Positions 34,437 to 44,395 are shown, counted from the first letter of the stretch. The stretch: DNA of 64,000 nt from Clostridia bacterium (GCA_017625095.1 JAGALQ010000041.1:1-64000), one strand, 5' to 3'. Program-made: numbers and translations. Notes: generated from the sequence alone by a model not told the origin.

Positions 34437-36017
34437 TCAGAAACCGAAATCAAAATCAAAGCCGTAGCCATAGTCGTCGTTACCGTAAACACCGTGGGTA
34501 GTAGTTTCTTCTTTACCTGTGTTTTTCTCTTCGATAAGTTTTACCTTTACCTTGAACTCGGATGTGGCATATCTGCCGCCCGTACGTTCAATTCTGAACA
34601 GTGAAAGCTCCAACTCATCGCCTACCGATGATTTTTCGATAGTTTCAAGAAGAACGTCTGCGGTGTCGAGATCTTTGCCGTTAACAGCAGTTATCATATC
34701 GCCGGGCTGAGCTTCTGTGCCGGCAAGTGAGCTGTTGGAATCAATTGAATAAATAACGAGCGAACCGCTGGGAAGATTCATCATCTGAACAGCCATAGCA
34801 TACATACCATTGATTGCGGATGAATCATTCTCGACGTAAGAAATGCCGAGCTTTGCTCTGCCGGGAACATAACCGTGAGCTATAACTTTATCTATAACAT
34901 CTTTTGCCTGAGTTATCGGAATCGAGAAAGAAATTCCCTCAAATTCCGTTGCGGCAATTTTAGAAGAATTAATACCGATTACCTGACCGAATTCGTTTAC
35001 AAGAGCGCCGCCCGAGTTACCGGGGCTTATAGCCGCATTATGCTGAATGCAGACCATATCGTAACCGATGCTGCTTGTAATATTTCTGCCGATTGCAGAA
35101 ACCTTACCGTCGGTAAAAGTGCCGAAAAGTGCCGAGCCGCCGGGATTACCGATTGCGTATACGGTGCTGCCGACCTTGAGTTTATCGGAGTTGCCGAATT
35201 CTGCAACGCTGAAGCCTGTCTTCTCAACGCGAAGCACGCCGATATCTGTACGTGCATCGTAGCCTACAACCTTAGCATCGTGACGTTCGCCGTCTTCAAG
35301 CTGAATTACAATCTCCGTATTGGAATCGGAAATAACGTGTGCGCAGGTGAGAATGTAGGTGCATTTTGCCTTTGCATCCTCCATCATAACTATGCCTGTG
35401 CCTTCGGTATAAATCGCATTGTTTCTGTAAACGATAACCGCAACATTGCTTTCGGCAATCTTTTCGTAAACCTGCTCAGGGGTGAGCACACCTTTTGCCT
35501 GTGATGAACCGCCGGATTCAGGTGTTTCATTGACAGAGAAAGAAGGTGCGTTTTCGTTTACTGTAGGTGCATCACTTTCCGGTGCACCGAGTCCGCTTTT
35601 TCTCTTTGCTAAAGAAACAGGGAGCACTATTGCAGTTATTGCAATAACGGCAGCAAGAACAATGAAAAATGCCTTGCGACCTTTTTTGTTTGACTTTGTG
35701 TTTTTTTCTATCTGCTCGGAAGTCATCGGATTATATGCTCCGTACTGCGGCTGATAGCTGTATGCGGTGTTCGGATTCTGATATGATCCATGCACATTTG
35801 TATAAGGAGTGTAGCCTGCATTTGCGGTTGTCGGCTCCTGTGTAACTGCAGGCTCTTCAGCCGTAACCGTCTGCTCAGGTTCCTGTGTTACAGAAGACTC
35901 TTCGACTGAAGCTGTCTGCTCAGACTCCTGTGCTGCGGCAGGTTCATCAGGTGTCGGTTCTGCAGCCGGTCGAGCGTTTTCTGTATCAACATTTTCTTTG
36001 TTTAAAAATTCATCCAT
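34437..36017 (-). CDS. HtrA/DegP-type membrane-anchored serine protease
   Basis: A 526-aa protein. Residues 1-115 are a cytoplasmic acidic, then Tyr/Asn/Gln-rich tail; one transmembrane helix spans about 116-137. The trypsin-like domain (about 175-370) has the catalytic triad His227 (TCAHVIS), Asp258 (RTDIGVL) and Ser335 (SPGNSGGALV). A PDZ domain follows (about 385-485). The end is unusual: GVYGNDDYGYGFDFDFGF, an aromatic-acidic tail. HtrA proteases degrade misfolded exported proteins. It lies directly after a sensor kinase and response regulator on the same strand, as in CssRS-type control of htrA in Bacillus. Confidence 0.93.
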   Translation of the reverse strand: MDEFLNKENVDTENARPAAEPTPDEPAAAQESEQTASVEESSVTQEPEQTVTAEEPAVTQEPTTANAGYTPYTNVHGSYQNPNTAYSYQPQYGAYNPMTSEQIEKNTKSNKKGRKAFFIVLAAVIAITAIVLPVSLAKRKSGLGAPESDAPTVNENAPSFSVNETPESGGSSQAKGVLTPEQVYEKIAESNVAVIVYRNNAIYTEGTGIVMMEDAKAKCTYILTCAHVISDSNTEIVIQLEDGERHDAKVVGYDARTDIGVLRVEKTGFSVAEFGNSDKLKVGSTVYAIGNPGGSALFGTFTDGKVSAIGRNITSSIGYDMVCIQHNAAISPGNSGGALVNEFGQVIGINSSKIAATEFEGISFSIPITQAKDVIDKVIAHGYVPGRAKLGISYVENDSSAINGMYAMAVQMMNLPSGSLVIYSIDSNSSLAGTEAQPGDMITAVNGKDLDTADVLLETIEKSSVGDELELSLFRIERTGGRYATSEFKVKVKLIEEKNTGKEETTTHGVYGNDDYGYGFDFDFGF

Positions 36018-36077
36018 TTGTTTCTCTCCTTTCGGTTTGCAACATATATACTAAAGTGCGCGTGTTAGATTCATATT

Positions 36078-37646
36078 TCATTGGTTTGAAATGTTTTTTA
36101 ACACATTGTGGCTTTTTTGTTGCGAACCGTCGTTTACTTTAGGTAAAGTAAACACAAACTCCGTGTAGATTCCTTCTTTGCTTTCAGCGTATATTTTTCC
36201 GCCGTGAAGCTCCAATATACTTTTTACAATATACAATCCGAGTCCCGTGCTCTTTGCATGGGCACTGCGCGACTTATCGACCTTATAAAAACGTTCAAAA
36301 ATACGGTCTATCTCATCAGGCGAAATTCCCGCACCGCTGTTAAGGATGTGCGTTTCCGTATATTCTGCCGTTTCTATTATGTTAACACCTATATATCCGC
36401 CTTCGGGAGTGAACTTGACAGCGTTATCCACAAGGTTATAAACAACCTGACTGAGCAGGTCCGCATCAGCTCTTACCGTATGCCGACCGAGCATATCAAG
36501 TCCTCTGATTTCGATTTTTGAATCGCTGATCTTTTTCTCAAGCGTGAGGAAAGTGCTGAATATCATTGAAGGCAGATCAACATCGGTAAAGTTAAGGTCC
36601 AGCTGACCCGCTTCAATCTTCGAAAGATTGAGCATTGAAACAACAATACGCGACAGGCGCTTTACCTCCTGCGAAACTATCCTGAGGTAATGTTCATGCT
36701 GTTGCGGAGGAATTGTCTGATCAAGCATACCGTCTATAAAACCGCTTATGGTTGTCATCGGTGTTTTAAGCTCGTGAGAAACGTTGGCAACAAAGCTGCG
36801 GCGCGAGGATTCGAGTTGGGCAAGGCTGCTTGCCATTACATTGAAAGATGACGCAAGCTGACCGATTTCATCATTTCTTTTTTTGTCCAGATTCACTCTC
36901 GGAGTAAAGTCGCCCTCTGCGTAATGCTTTGTTACATCCGCCATCTGTTTAATCGGCTTTGTGATTGTGTGGGAAGCTAAGTAAACCGCAATAACGGCAA
37001 ACAGCATAACCATACACATTGAGAAGAAAAGAAGCTGTGCGATCGGGAAAACAAAGTTAACAATCGCATCGGTAACGGGTGCAACAGCGCAAACAAGCGC
37101 AACCGTATGACCCGCAACATGAACAGGTTCACCGACGATAAACTGCAGCTCATCGAACTGACCGTTAAGATCACTTACCGTTGAATACGACTCAACCAAC
37201 GCTGCATTCAGAACAGAAGGAGTTATGGTAATACTGTTGTGATAGTCGCAGGCATCAAAAATTGCCGAATCATCAGCAAGAAAATCGCGGCACATCATTA
37301 CGCGACCTGTTATGTCACAAAGAAAAACATCAGCTTCGATTGATGTCGAAATAAGTGACAGTGACGAGCCGAGAGCGGCAATTGAGTCACCTTGACCGAA
37401 CATTGAAATATATCCGCTTGAAAGCAGATCCGATGCAGACTGTGCAACATTGCGTGCATTTTCGGTCAACAGCTCTGCTTTCTGCCTATACCAATAATTA
37501 CCTGAAAAGACTATAAGAGAAGCACTCAACAATAAGAAGCAGGCGGTAAGGATAGCAATCATCATAAATGAATATCGCCTGCGGAGCGACACTGACGTCA
37601 CTCTTCTTTTAAATCTTTTTATTCTTTTTATCGTTTTTGGCTTCAA
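36078..37646 (-). CDS. sensor histidine kinase
   Basis: A 522-aa membrane kinase. Transmembrane helices at about 26-48 and 200-224 bracket an extracellular domain of about 150 residues (double-Cache or PAS-like by size). HAMP spans about 225-280, then HisKA with FVANVSHELKTPM, phosphoacceptor His291. The HATPase domain has N-box VVYNLVDNAVKFTPEG, GAGISPDEIDRIFERFYKVD and GLGLYIVKSILELHGG. It partners with the response regulator 38 bp upstream and lies 60 bp upstream of htrA, so exported-protein stress is the likely signal (inference). Confidence 0.93.
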   Translation of the reverse strand: MKPKTIKRIKRFKRRVTSVSLRRRYSFMMIAILTACFLLLSASLIVFSGNYWYRQKAELLTENARNVAQSASDLLSSGYISMFGQGDSIAALGSSLSLISTSIEADVFLCDITGRVMMCRDFLADDSAIFDACDYHNSITITPSVLNAALVESYSTVSDLNGQFDELQFIVGEPVHVAGHTVALVCAVAPVTDAIVNFVFPIAQLLFFSMCMVMLFAVIAVYLASHTITKPIKQMADVTKHYAEGDFTPRVNLDKKRNDEIGQLASSFNVMASSLAQLESSRRSFVANVSHELKTPMTTISGFIDGMLDQTIPPQQHEHYLRIVSQEVKRLSRIVVSMLNLSKIEAGQLDLNFTDVDLPSMIFSTFLTLEKKISDSKIEIRGLDMLGRHTVRADADLLSQVVYNLVDNAVKFTPEGGYIGVNIIETAEYTETHILNSGAGISPDEIDRIFERFYKVDKSRSAHAKSTGLGLYIVKSILELHGGKIYAESKEGIYTEFVFTLPKVNDGSQQKSHNVLKNISNQ

Positions 37647-37684
37647 GAGCGATATTCACCTCCGGACAACGAAATTGCGCAGGG

Positions 37685-38377
37685 TTATTCCTTGGTTTCG
37701 AATTTGTAGCCTACGCCCCATACGGTGCGGAGCTCCCATTTATCGGAAATACCCTCAAGCTTTTCGCGAAGACGCTTTACATGAACGTCAACGGTACGTG
37801 AATCGCCGTAATAATCGAAGCCCCAAACTTCGTCAAGAAGCTGGTCGCGTGTATAAACTCTGTTGGGGTTGCTTGCAAGGTGATAGATAAGCTCCATCTC
37901 TTTGGGCGGAGTGTCAACCTGAATGCCGTTGACACGCAGCTCATAATTTGTGAGGTTGATCAGAAGCTTGTCATACTGCACCTCCTGCACCGCAGTTACT
38001 GGCGTAACCGTACTGGAGCGGCGGAGAACAGCCTTGATTCTCGCAACAACCTCCTTTGTGTCGAAGGGCTTGACGATATAATCGTCAGCACCAAGCTCAA
38101 GACCGAGAACCTTATCGAAGGTCTCGCCCTTTGCAGTGAGCATGATTATCGGCTTATCGGATGTCTTGCGGATTTCTCGGCAGACCTGCCAACCGTCGAG
38201 CTTGGGCAGCATTATGTCAAGCAACATAAGATCGGGTTGCTGCTCACGGAACAATTTGACAGCCGTAGCTCCGTCGTTTGCAATGACTACATTGAAGCCC
38301 TCTTTTTCGATATAGAGTCTGAGAAGTTCGCAGATGTTGATATCGTCATCAACAATAAGAATTTTTTCAAGTGCCAT
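37685..38377 (-). CDS. OmpR-family response regulator
   Basis: A 230-aa regulator. Receiver domain 1-120 with acidic pocket D10-D12, phosphoacceptor Asp54 (LMLLDIMLPKLDGW), Thr in IIMLTAKGE and Lys in YIVKPFD. The C-terminal winged helix (about 130-228) contains VYTRDQLLDEVWGFDYYGDSRTVDVHVKRLREKL. It is the first gene of the regulator-kinase-HtrA run and shares a divergent intergenic region with the MFS transporter. Confidence 0.95.
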   Translation of the reverse strand: MALEKILIVDDDINICELLRLYIEKEGFNVVIANDGATAVKLFREQQPDLMLLDIMLPKLDGWQVCREIRKTSDKPIIMLTAKGETFDKVLGLELGADDYIVKPFDTKEVVARIKAVLRRSSTVTPVTAVQEVQYDKLLINLTNYELRVNGIQVDTPPKEMELIYHLASNPNRVYTRDQLLDEVWGFDYYGDSRTVDVHVKRLREKLEGISDKWELRTVWGVGYKFETKE

Positions 38378-38421
38378 TTCATTTACTCTCCCTGATCAAT
38401 GAATTTTGCGTACACAGTGTA

Positions 38422-38449
38422 ATTATAACACATTTTTTGAAAATGTGAA
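38422..38449 (-). promoter_or_regulatory. promoter of the two-component system-htrA operon
   Basis: TATAAT at 38427-38422 on the minus strand with TTCACA at 38449-38444, spacer 16 bp. The -10 is perfect and the -35 weak, as often in activated promoters. Confidence 0.45.
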
Positions 38450-38488
38450 GATATGTTTAAAAAAATATTTAATGTTTTTTAAACTTGG

Positions 38489-38517
38489 TTGACGAACTTA
38501 ATTTTATTTGATATTAT
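38489..38517 (+). promoter_or_regulatory. promoter of the MFS-lipase-GDPD operon
   Basis: TTGACG at 38489-38494 and TATTAT at 38512-38517, spacer 17 bp, in an AT-rich region. A leader of about 60 nt precedes the MFS gene. Confidence 0.65.
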
Positions 38518-38586
38518 ATATAATAATTATTTATTAGTCAGAGTATGCCCAAAAGCATACCGGCAATGAAAGGCGGAATTAAAACC

Positions 38587-39921
38587 ATGAGCAAACCTAA
38601 CAAGCTTCCTCTCAGCATCTGGCTCAACCTTGTTCTTTTCGGATTTATGGGTCAGGTTGCGTGGGCAGTAGAAAACAACTTCTTCAACCTCTACCTATTT
38701 AACGAAGTAGGCGGCACGATGGAGCACACCTCCATGATGGTTACTGCAAGCTCCGTTGTAGCTGTTCTGACAACACTCTTTATGGGCAGCCTGAGCGACA
38801 AGATAAACAAACGTAAAATCTTCATCTGCGCAGGTTATATCATCTGGGGATTCACGGTTATGGTTTTCGCCCTGCTCCACCCCGATTACATTTCAAAGCT
38901 TATGGGCACAACGCCTGCCGGTGCAATCACCGCAACCGTTATACTCGTTATTATTATGGACTGTATTATGACCTTCATGGGCTCAACAAGTAACGACGCA
39001 GCCTTCAACGCGTGGATAACCGACGTTACTTCAGTTTCAAACAGAGCAAAAACCGAAACCGTGCTCGCCATTCTTCCCGTTGTTGCACTCGTTGCCGTTA
39101 CCGGCGCATTCGGTGCTCTCTCCGGCAAGTTCGGTTACCCCGTTTGCTTTATCGGCCTCGGTCTCATCGTTACTCTTTGCGGTATCGTCGGCATCTTCTC
39201 AATCAAAGAATCCAGAACAGGTGTCAAAACAACCGCAGGCTTTGTCGAAACAATGACCTACGGCTTCAGACCCTCCGTTATAAAGGGAAACAAGAGCCTT
39301 TACCTTTCACTCGTATCAATGGGCATCTTCTCTGTTGCCAGCCAGGTATTCTTCCCCTACCTCTTCATCTACGTTGACCACTGCATAGATATGAGCACTC
39401 TTTCTTCAACACTCACAGTTCCCGTAATCATTCTTGCGGTTGCGGTAGTTATTGCAGTTATTGCAGTGCTTGTTTCATCAATTATTCTCAGCGACAAAAA
39501 GGGAAAGGCACCCTTCCTCTTCCCCTCCGCAATTATGTTTATCGTAGGTCTTGTTCTCGTATTCTTCGCAGGCAAAAACGTCGTCTGGTTTGCACTTTCG
39601 GCGCTTATTGCAATGGGCGGCTACGGCCTTCTTATGATTATGCTCGGCGCAGCAATCCGCGACTTTACACCCGAAGATAAAGCAGGTCAGCTTCAGGGTA
39701 TCCGTATGATATTCTCCGTTCTCCTGCCTATGACAATCGGCCCCGCAGTTGCTGTTGCCGTAACAAACAGATACGCTGTTGACACTTACCTCAACGAGTA
39801 CGGTGAGGCTGTAAACGTACCCGTGCCGCACATCTATCTTGCATCTGCAGCAATCGGCGCACTTATCTTCATTCCGCTTATCCTCCTTGCAAAGACACTC
39901 AAGAAAAAGAACGAGGGCTAA
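38587..39921 (+). CDS. MFS transporter (SLC45/GPH-like)
   Basis: A 444-aa transporter with 12 helices. The N-terminal NLVLFGFMGQVAWAVENNFFNLYLFNEVGG and GSLSDKINKRKIFICAGYIIWG resemble the SLC45/sugar-cation MFS group seen in Clostridia. ATG at 38587 (MSKPNKL) is preferred since AAAGGCGG lies 10 nt upstream, and the longer start at 38545 has none. It is the first gene of a run with two secreted lipase-like proteins and a glycerophosphodiesterase, so a lipid breakdown product is a possible substrate, by context only. Confidence 0.85.
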   Translation: MSKPNKLPLSIWLNLVLFGFMGQVAWAVENNFFNLYLFNEVGGTMEHTSMMVTASSVVAVLTTLFMGSLSDKINKRKIFICAGYIIWGFTVMVFALLHPDYISKLMGTTPAGAITATVILVIIMDCIMTFMGSTSNDAAFNAWITDVTSVSNRAKTETVLAILPVVALVAVTGAFGALSGKFGYPVCFIGLGLIVTLCGIVGIFSIKESRTGVKTTAGFVETMTYGFRPSVIKGNKSLYLSLVSMGIFSVASQVFFPYLFIYVDHCIDMSTLSSTLTVPVIILAVAVVIAVIAVLVSSIILSDKKGKAPFLFPSAIMFIVGLVLVFFAGKNVVWFALSALIAMGGYGLLMIMLGAAIRDFTPEDKAGQLQGIRMIFSVLLPMTIGPAVAVAVTNRYAVDTYLNEYGEAVNVPVPHIYLASAAIGALIFIPLILLAKTLKKKNEG

Positions 39922-39952
39922 AACCCGACTCAACCGAAACGGAGGCGCTTTT

Positions 39953-41689
39953 ATGAAAAAGCTTATCAGTATCATTCTCTGTCTTGCAATGCTTTGCGGT
40001 ATTGCAGCAATTCCGTCTAATGCAAGCTCCGACAAACCCGAATGGGACGGCGACCCTGTCGTATTCATTCAGGGCTTCACAGGCTCACCGCTTATCAAGG
40101 ACAAAGGTCTTGAAACCGAAGAAACAATCCTCGGACCCAATGCAGAGCTTGATATCGGCAAAATAATTGCCGCTCTTCCGCCCATCATTTTCGGCATTGC
40201 AGTTTTTGCCCTCACAGGCAACAGCGATATAATTTCATCGGGCTTCGGTGACCTTGCAAGCGACAAGCTTGATAAGCTCTCCTGTCTTGCAGACGGCTCA
40301 TCAAAATACAATATCTCAACCTTCCCCCATTTTGCAGAGGAAGCGTCCGCAGCTTCACTCATCGCAAACGGCAAGGAAGCATACATCCCCGAAGCCGCTA
40401 TCACCGATGAAATCAGAAAAGCCGTTCCCGACGAATACTTTTTCGTATTCAACTCTGACTGGAGAATGGGACAGATTGACAACTCAGAGCGTCTTGACTG
40501 GTTTATAGGCGAAGTGCTCCGTATAACAGGCAAGGACAAGGTTGACATCTATGCACTCAGCCACGGCGGACAGACAGCCGCAACCTACCTCTACTACCAC
40601 GGTACAGAAAACGAGGTTGACAACGTCGTGCTCAACGTGCCCGCAATCTGCGGCACAAGCATTGTCAGCGGACTTCTCGGTGAAGGTCCGACCAACTTTG
40701 ATATGAACGAACTCAGCCGTTTCCTTTCCGTAATGCTCCGCACAGAAACCGACCTGAGAGTTGTCGGCAAAATTCTGCCGGGCGAATTCCTCAACAGACT
40801 TCTCAAAACAGTTTTTCTCGAAGTGTTCCAGTCATATGCTCTCGGCTTCGGAAGCATATGGGACTTTATGGACATTGAAACCTACACCGAATGCAGAGCA
40901 AAATACCTCGACGAAACAAAAAACGCAGGTATGATTGAAAAAGCAGATAAGATGCACTATGACTGCATGGCAAACATCGGCAAAGGTCTGCGCACTGCAC
41001 GAGAGAGCGGTGTCAACGTAAGTATCATGGCCAACCACGGCACACGTCTTGGCACAGGCGCTGCAGTTGACACAGACTTTGTCATCGACACAAAGAGCAC
41101 TTCGGGTGCTTACTGTCCTGAATTCGGCAAACAGTTTGCCGATAACTATACTCCCGTCGGCACAGTTTGCAACAATCCTTCTCACAACCATATTTCACCC
41201 GACCGCACTGTTGATGCATCCTGCTCATATCTGCCCGAAAACACCTGGTTTGTAAAGGGACAGTATCACGGTCAGGCAGCATACGACAGCTACACGTTTG
41301 ATCTTCTCATCAAGCTTCTTCTCACAGATGAACTTGATGACATCTATACTGACCCCGACTATCCGCAGTTTGAAATCGCACAGTGCCCTGTTGACGCAAT
41401 CTACGCAAAATTCACAAACGAAATTTCCGGCAGATTCAACAGCAAAAGCGATAAACTCCTCGTACGCAACCTTTCAAACGAATACTCAATTGTAATACGT
41501 GAGATCAACGCAGACGGCTGCAACGTAAAATGCGACGGCAAAACAGTAATCGAGCCCGGCGCAACAGTTGAAATCCCCTGCGAAAAGGTTGGCGAAAACG
41601 ATTATATCCGCATAGAGTTTACATACGCACGTCAGGGCAAACCCTTCACACCCGAATATACAAAGGCGGTTTATTTCAGTGCCGCATAA
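39953..41689 (+). CDS. secreted alpha/beta hydrolase, lipase-like, paralogue 1
   Basis: A 578-aa exported protein: signal peptide at 1-24 (KKLISIILCLAMLCGIAAIPSNAS), then an alpha/beta hydrolase fold. PVVFIQGFTGSPL (35-47) forms the oxyanion-hole region and Ser203 in IYALSHGGQ (GxSxGG nucleophile elbow) is the likely nucleophile. VVLNVPAICGTS follows. The family resembles triacylglycerol lipase/PGAP1-like hydrolases; the substrate is probably a lipid or acyl ester. A C-terminal beta-rich domain begins around 480. The start has GGAGG 7 nt upstream. It lies 31 bp after the MFS gene and is duplicated in the next gene. Confidence 0.82.
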   Translation: MKKLISIILCLAMLCGIAAIPSNASSDKPEWDGDPVVFIQGFTGSPLIKDKGLETEETILGPNAELDIGKIIAALPPIIFGIAVFALTGNSDIISSGFGDLASDKLDKLSCLADGSSKYNISTFPHFAEEASAASLIANGKEAYIPEAAITDEIRKAVPDEYFFVFNSDWRMGQIDNSERLDWFIGEVLRITGKDKVDIYALSHGGQTAATYLYYHGTENEVDNVVLNVPAICGTSIVSGLLGEGPTNFDMNELSRFLSVMLRTETDLRVVGKILPGEFLNRLLKTVFLEVFQSYALGFGSIWDFMDIETYTECRAKYLDETKNAGMIEKADKMHYDCMANIGKGLRTARESGVNVSIMANHGTRLGTGAAVDTDFVIDTKSTSGAYCPEFGKQFADNYTPVGTVCNNPSHNHISPDRTVDASCSYLPENTWFVKGQYHGQAAYDSYTFDLLIKLLLTDELDDIYTDPDYPQFEIAQCPVDAIYAKFTNEISGRFNSKSDKLLVRNLSNEYSIVIREINADGCNVKCDGKTVIEPGATVEIPCEKVGENDYIRIEFTYARQGKPFTPEYTKAVYFSAA

Positions 41690-41722
41690 CAACCGCGCAA
41701 CCCTTAAGGAGAAATAGAGTAA

Positions 41723-43474
41723 ATGAAAAAGTTTTTAAGCATATTCCTATGTGCTGTCATAATATTCAGTACGACAGCCGTTACTATAAATGCCGAGGAA
41801 GAGCAGCGCTCCCCTTCCTTTGAATGGGACGGTCATCCGCTCGTATTCATCCAGGGCTATTCGGGGCCCGCACTTATCCGTGACAGAGATCTTGAAACCC
41901 AGGAGCAGGTATGGCCGCTCAGACCCGGCAATGTTGTCAAAATGATAGCACCACATATTCCCGACATTATTTCAAGTGTTATCGACTATGCCAAAGGTGA
42001 CACTCAGCCGTTCATCGACTGCTTCAGAGAAGTTACGGCAGAGCTGCTTGACAATATATCAATGAATCCTGACGGAACAACAAAATACAGCATAACGTCA
42101 TATCCGCACTATGTAACCGAAGCATCCGTTGAGTATATCAACACAGAAAAAGACGGCGACTATCTTCCACTTACCGAAGGTGAATTTATTGAGGACCTCA
42201 GCCTTACAATTCCTGCAGACCGCATTTTTATCTTCAACACAGACTGGAGAAGAAGTCAGCTTGTAAACTGTGAACACCTCGACAGCTTTATCGACGAGGT
42301 TCTTGAATATACCGGCAGTGATAAGGTTGACCTTTACGGTATGAGTCACGGCGGTCAGCTTACAGCAACTTACCTCTACTACCACGGTACAGAGGGCAAG
42401 GTTGACAACGCCGTTATGAACTCCCCTGCCATTGGCGGCACAAGCCTTGTAATGGAGCTGCTCGGAAGTGAACCGGTCGAGTTCAACCTTTCGGAGCTCG
42501 CACGCTTCGGCTCAATTATGCTTCATATGGAAATTGACCTGCGCTGGCTTGCAGAAAAGCTTCCGGCAGATCTGCTCAACAGCCTTCTTAAATCCGCATT
42601 CAACGAAGTTCTTCTCCCCTATGCCGTCAACTTCGGCAGCATCTGGGATCTTATGGATACGCAATCTTATAAAGAGCTGCGCGACGTTTACCTTGACCCC
42701 GTAGAAAATGCCGACATCATTGCAAGAGCAGACAAAATGCACTTTGAATGTATGCCGAATATGAGCGAAGGGCTCAAACGCGCACAGGATGCAGGTGTCA
42801 ACATCGGTATTCTTGCAAACTACGGCACACACCTCGGCACAGGCGAAAAAATCGATTCAGATTTCATTATAGACACAGTCAACACTTCGGGTGCTACAGT
42901 AGCTCCGTTCGGTCAGCGTTTCCCCGAAAACTACGAGCAGCTAAACACAACCTGCACAGACCCGACGCACAACCACGTTTCACCCACACGCACGCTCGAC
43001 GCATCAACCTGCTTCCTGCCCGAAAACACGTGGTTCAACTATGAACAATACCACACGCAGACATGGTGGGATAAATACACAAGAAATCTTCTGCTCGAGC
43101 TTGTGCTCACCGATAATATAAAAGATATCTATTCCGACGAGCGATTCCCACAGTTTGAAATTGCGCAGGCTCCGCCCGACGGTGTATACGTCAAATTCAC
43201 AAACGAAAGCTCCGGTTACTACAACGAGGAAAGTAACAGTCTGCTGCTGCGCAACCTTGCAGGCAGCTCAATTGAAATTCAATCCGTAACCGTCAACGGC
43301 AAAATCCTCCGTGACCTGAGTGAAGAAGTCAGGCTCAAAGAAGGTGAAGAGCTCGTAATCGACTTTGATCCCGATGACGGACTTGTAACCGTTGAAACCG
43401 AATACGTAGTCAAAGGAATCATAGACTCCGGCGTTTACAAGAGAACACTTTATTTCTCTCCCGTAGGTAAATAA
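41723..43474 (+). CDS. secreted alpha/beta hydrolase, lipase-like, paralogue 2
   Basis: A 583-aa exported protein collinear with paralogue 1: signal peptide 1-24, PLVFIQGYSGPALI (oxyanion region), and the elbow LYGMSHGGQLTATYLYYHG with its nucleophile Ser. ILANYGTHLGTGEKI and NHVSPTRTLDAS correspond to NHGTRLGTGAAV and NHISPDRTVDAS in paralogue 1 and may include the catalytic His. The C-terminal domain (about 485 on) is beta-rich. The pair arose by tandem duplication and diverged considerably, so the two may prefer different lipids. Confidence 0.82.
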   Translation: MKKFLSIFLCAVIIFSTTAVTINAEEEQRSPSFEWDGHPLVFIQGYSGPALIRDRDLETQEQVWPLRPGNVVKMIAPHIPDIISSVIDYAKGDTQPFIDCFREVTAELLDNISMNPDGTTKYSITSYPHYVTEASVEYINTEKDGDYLPLTEGEFIEDLSLTIPADRIFIFNTDWRRSQLVNCEHLDSFIDEVLEYTGSDKVDLYGMSHGGQLTATYLYYHGTEGKVDNAVMNSPAIGGTSLVMELLGSEPVEFNLSELARFGSIMLHMEIDLRWLAEKLPADLLNSLLKSAFNEVLLPYAVNFGSIWDLMDTQSYKELRDVYLDPVENADIIARADKMHFECMPNMSEGLKRAQDAGVNIGILANYGTHLGTGEKIDSDFIIDTVNTSGATVAPFGQRFPENYEQLNTTCTDPTHNHVSPTRTLDASTCFLPENTWFNYEQYHTQTWWDKYTRNLLLELVLTDNIKDIYSDERFPQFEIAQAPPDGVYVKFTNESSGYYNEESNSLLLRNLAGSSIEIQSVTVNGKILRDLSEEVRLKEGEELVIDFDPDDGLVTVETEYVVKGIIDSGVYKRTLYFSPVGK

Positions 43475-43501
43475 TCAATCAGATAAGCTGGTGAAATTAA
43501 A

Positions 43502-44395
43502 ATGGCCGTTACTTCCAACAAAAAACGAATAATAATTGCCGCTGTCTGCATTGCTGTCGCGCTTGCAGTTGCGATACCGCTGCTCGTCAGACATCTTACG
43601 GGCAGTGATATAACACTGCTTTCCGACGCGGGAATAACAGACGCTGAGCAGGTAACGCTCATATCTCATCGCGGAATGAACGTCTACGCACCCGAGAACA
43701 CACTTGAAGCAGCCGACAAAGCTGCAGAGTTCGGCTATACTCACGTCGAATTTGATATCCGTCAGACCAAAGACGGTGTATGGGTACTGATGCACGATGA
43801 GGATATAAAGCGTACGACAAACGGCAAAGGAAAGATAAGCGACCTTAAACACAAACAGCTTTTTGATTACCGCATCAACGTCAACGCCAAAACAAAAGAT
43901 AACATTGTAATCCCCACACTCGATGAAATGATTATCCGTTGCAACGGGCTGGGACTTCATCCCGTAATTGAAATCAAGCAGGACGGAACGGAATTTATCG
44001 AGTCGCTCATTCGCAGCACGGGACACCTGACCTATTCGTGCACGATAATCTCTTTCAGCCGCGAGCAGGTTGAAGCAATACACACGATTCTCTCTTCAGG
44101 CAACTACGTTCTCACCAACTCAAACACTGACCTTTATTGGCTTGTAAGCGACCTGAGCGACGAAACGCTTACCAAAGCAAAGGGCAACACAAATATCGGA
44201 GTTTCATTCAACGGAAACAAGGCCGGAACAGCAGAAGAAATCAAAAAATTCACTGATTCGGAAATAGAGCTTGCAACGTGGACAATCGACGAGCCTGAAA
44301 GGCTTGCCGAGCTCTATGCACTTGGTATAAGGACATTCACAACAAACAGCATCACACCTTACGGATTTTTCGCTAATGAAATCAGCAGCAAATAA
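43502..44395 (+). CDS. membrane-anchored glycerophosphodiester phosphodiesterase
   Basis: A 297-aa enzyme that cleaves glycerophosphodiesters to glycerol-3-phosphate and an alcohol. An N-terminal transmembrane anchor (about 9-30) places the TIM barrel outside the cell. Catalytic motifs are HRGMNVYAPENT (His56 with the downstream Glu), HVEFDIRQTKDGVWVLMHDE and VIEIKQDG, followed by ATWTIDEPERLAELYALGIRTFTTNS. Extracellular location next to two secreted lipase-like genes suggests stepwise phospholipid degradation. Confidence 0.92.
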   Translation: MAVTSNKKRIIIAAVCIAVALAVAIPLLVRHLTGSDITLLSDAGITDAEQVTLISHRGMNVYAPENTLEAADKAAEFGYTHVEFDIRQTKDGVWVLMHDEDIKRTTNGKGKISDLKHKQLFDYRINVNAKTKDNIVIPTLDEMIIRCNGLGLHPVIEIKQDGTEFIESLIRSTGHLTYSCTIISFSREQVEAIHTILSSGNYVLTNSNTDLYWLVSDLSDETLTKAKGNTNIGVSFNGNKAGTAEEIKKFTDSEIELATWTIDEPERLAELYALGIRTFTTNSITPYGFFANEISSK

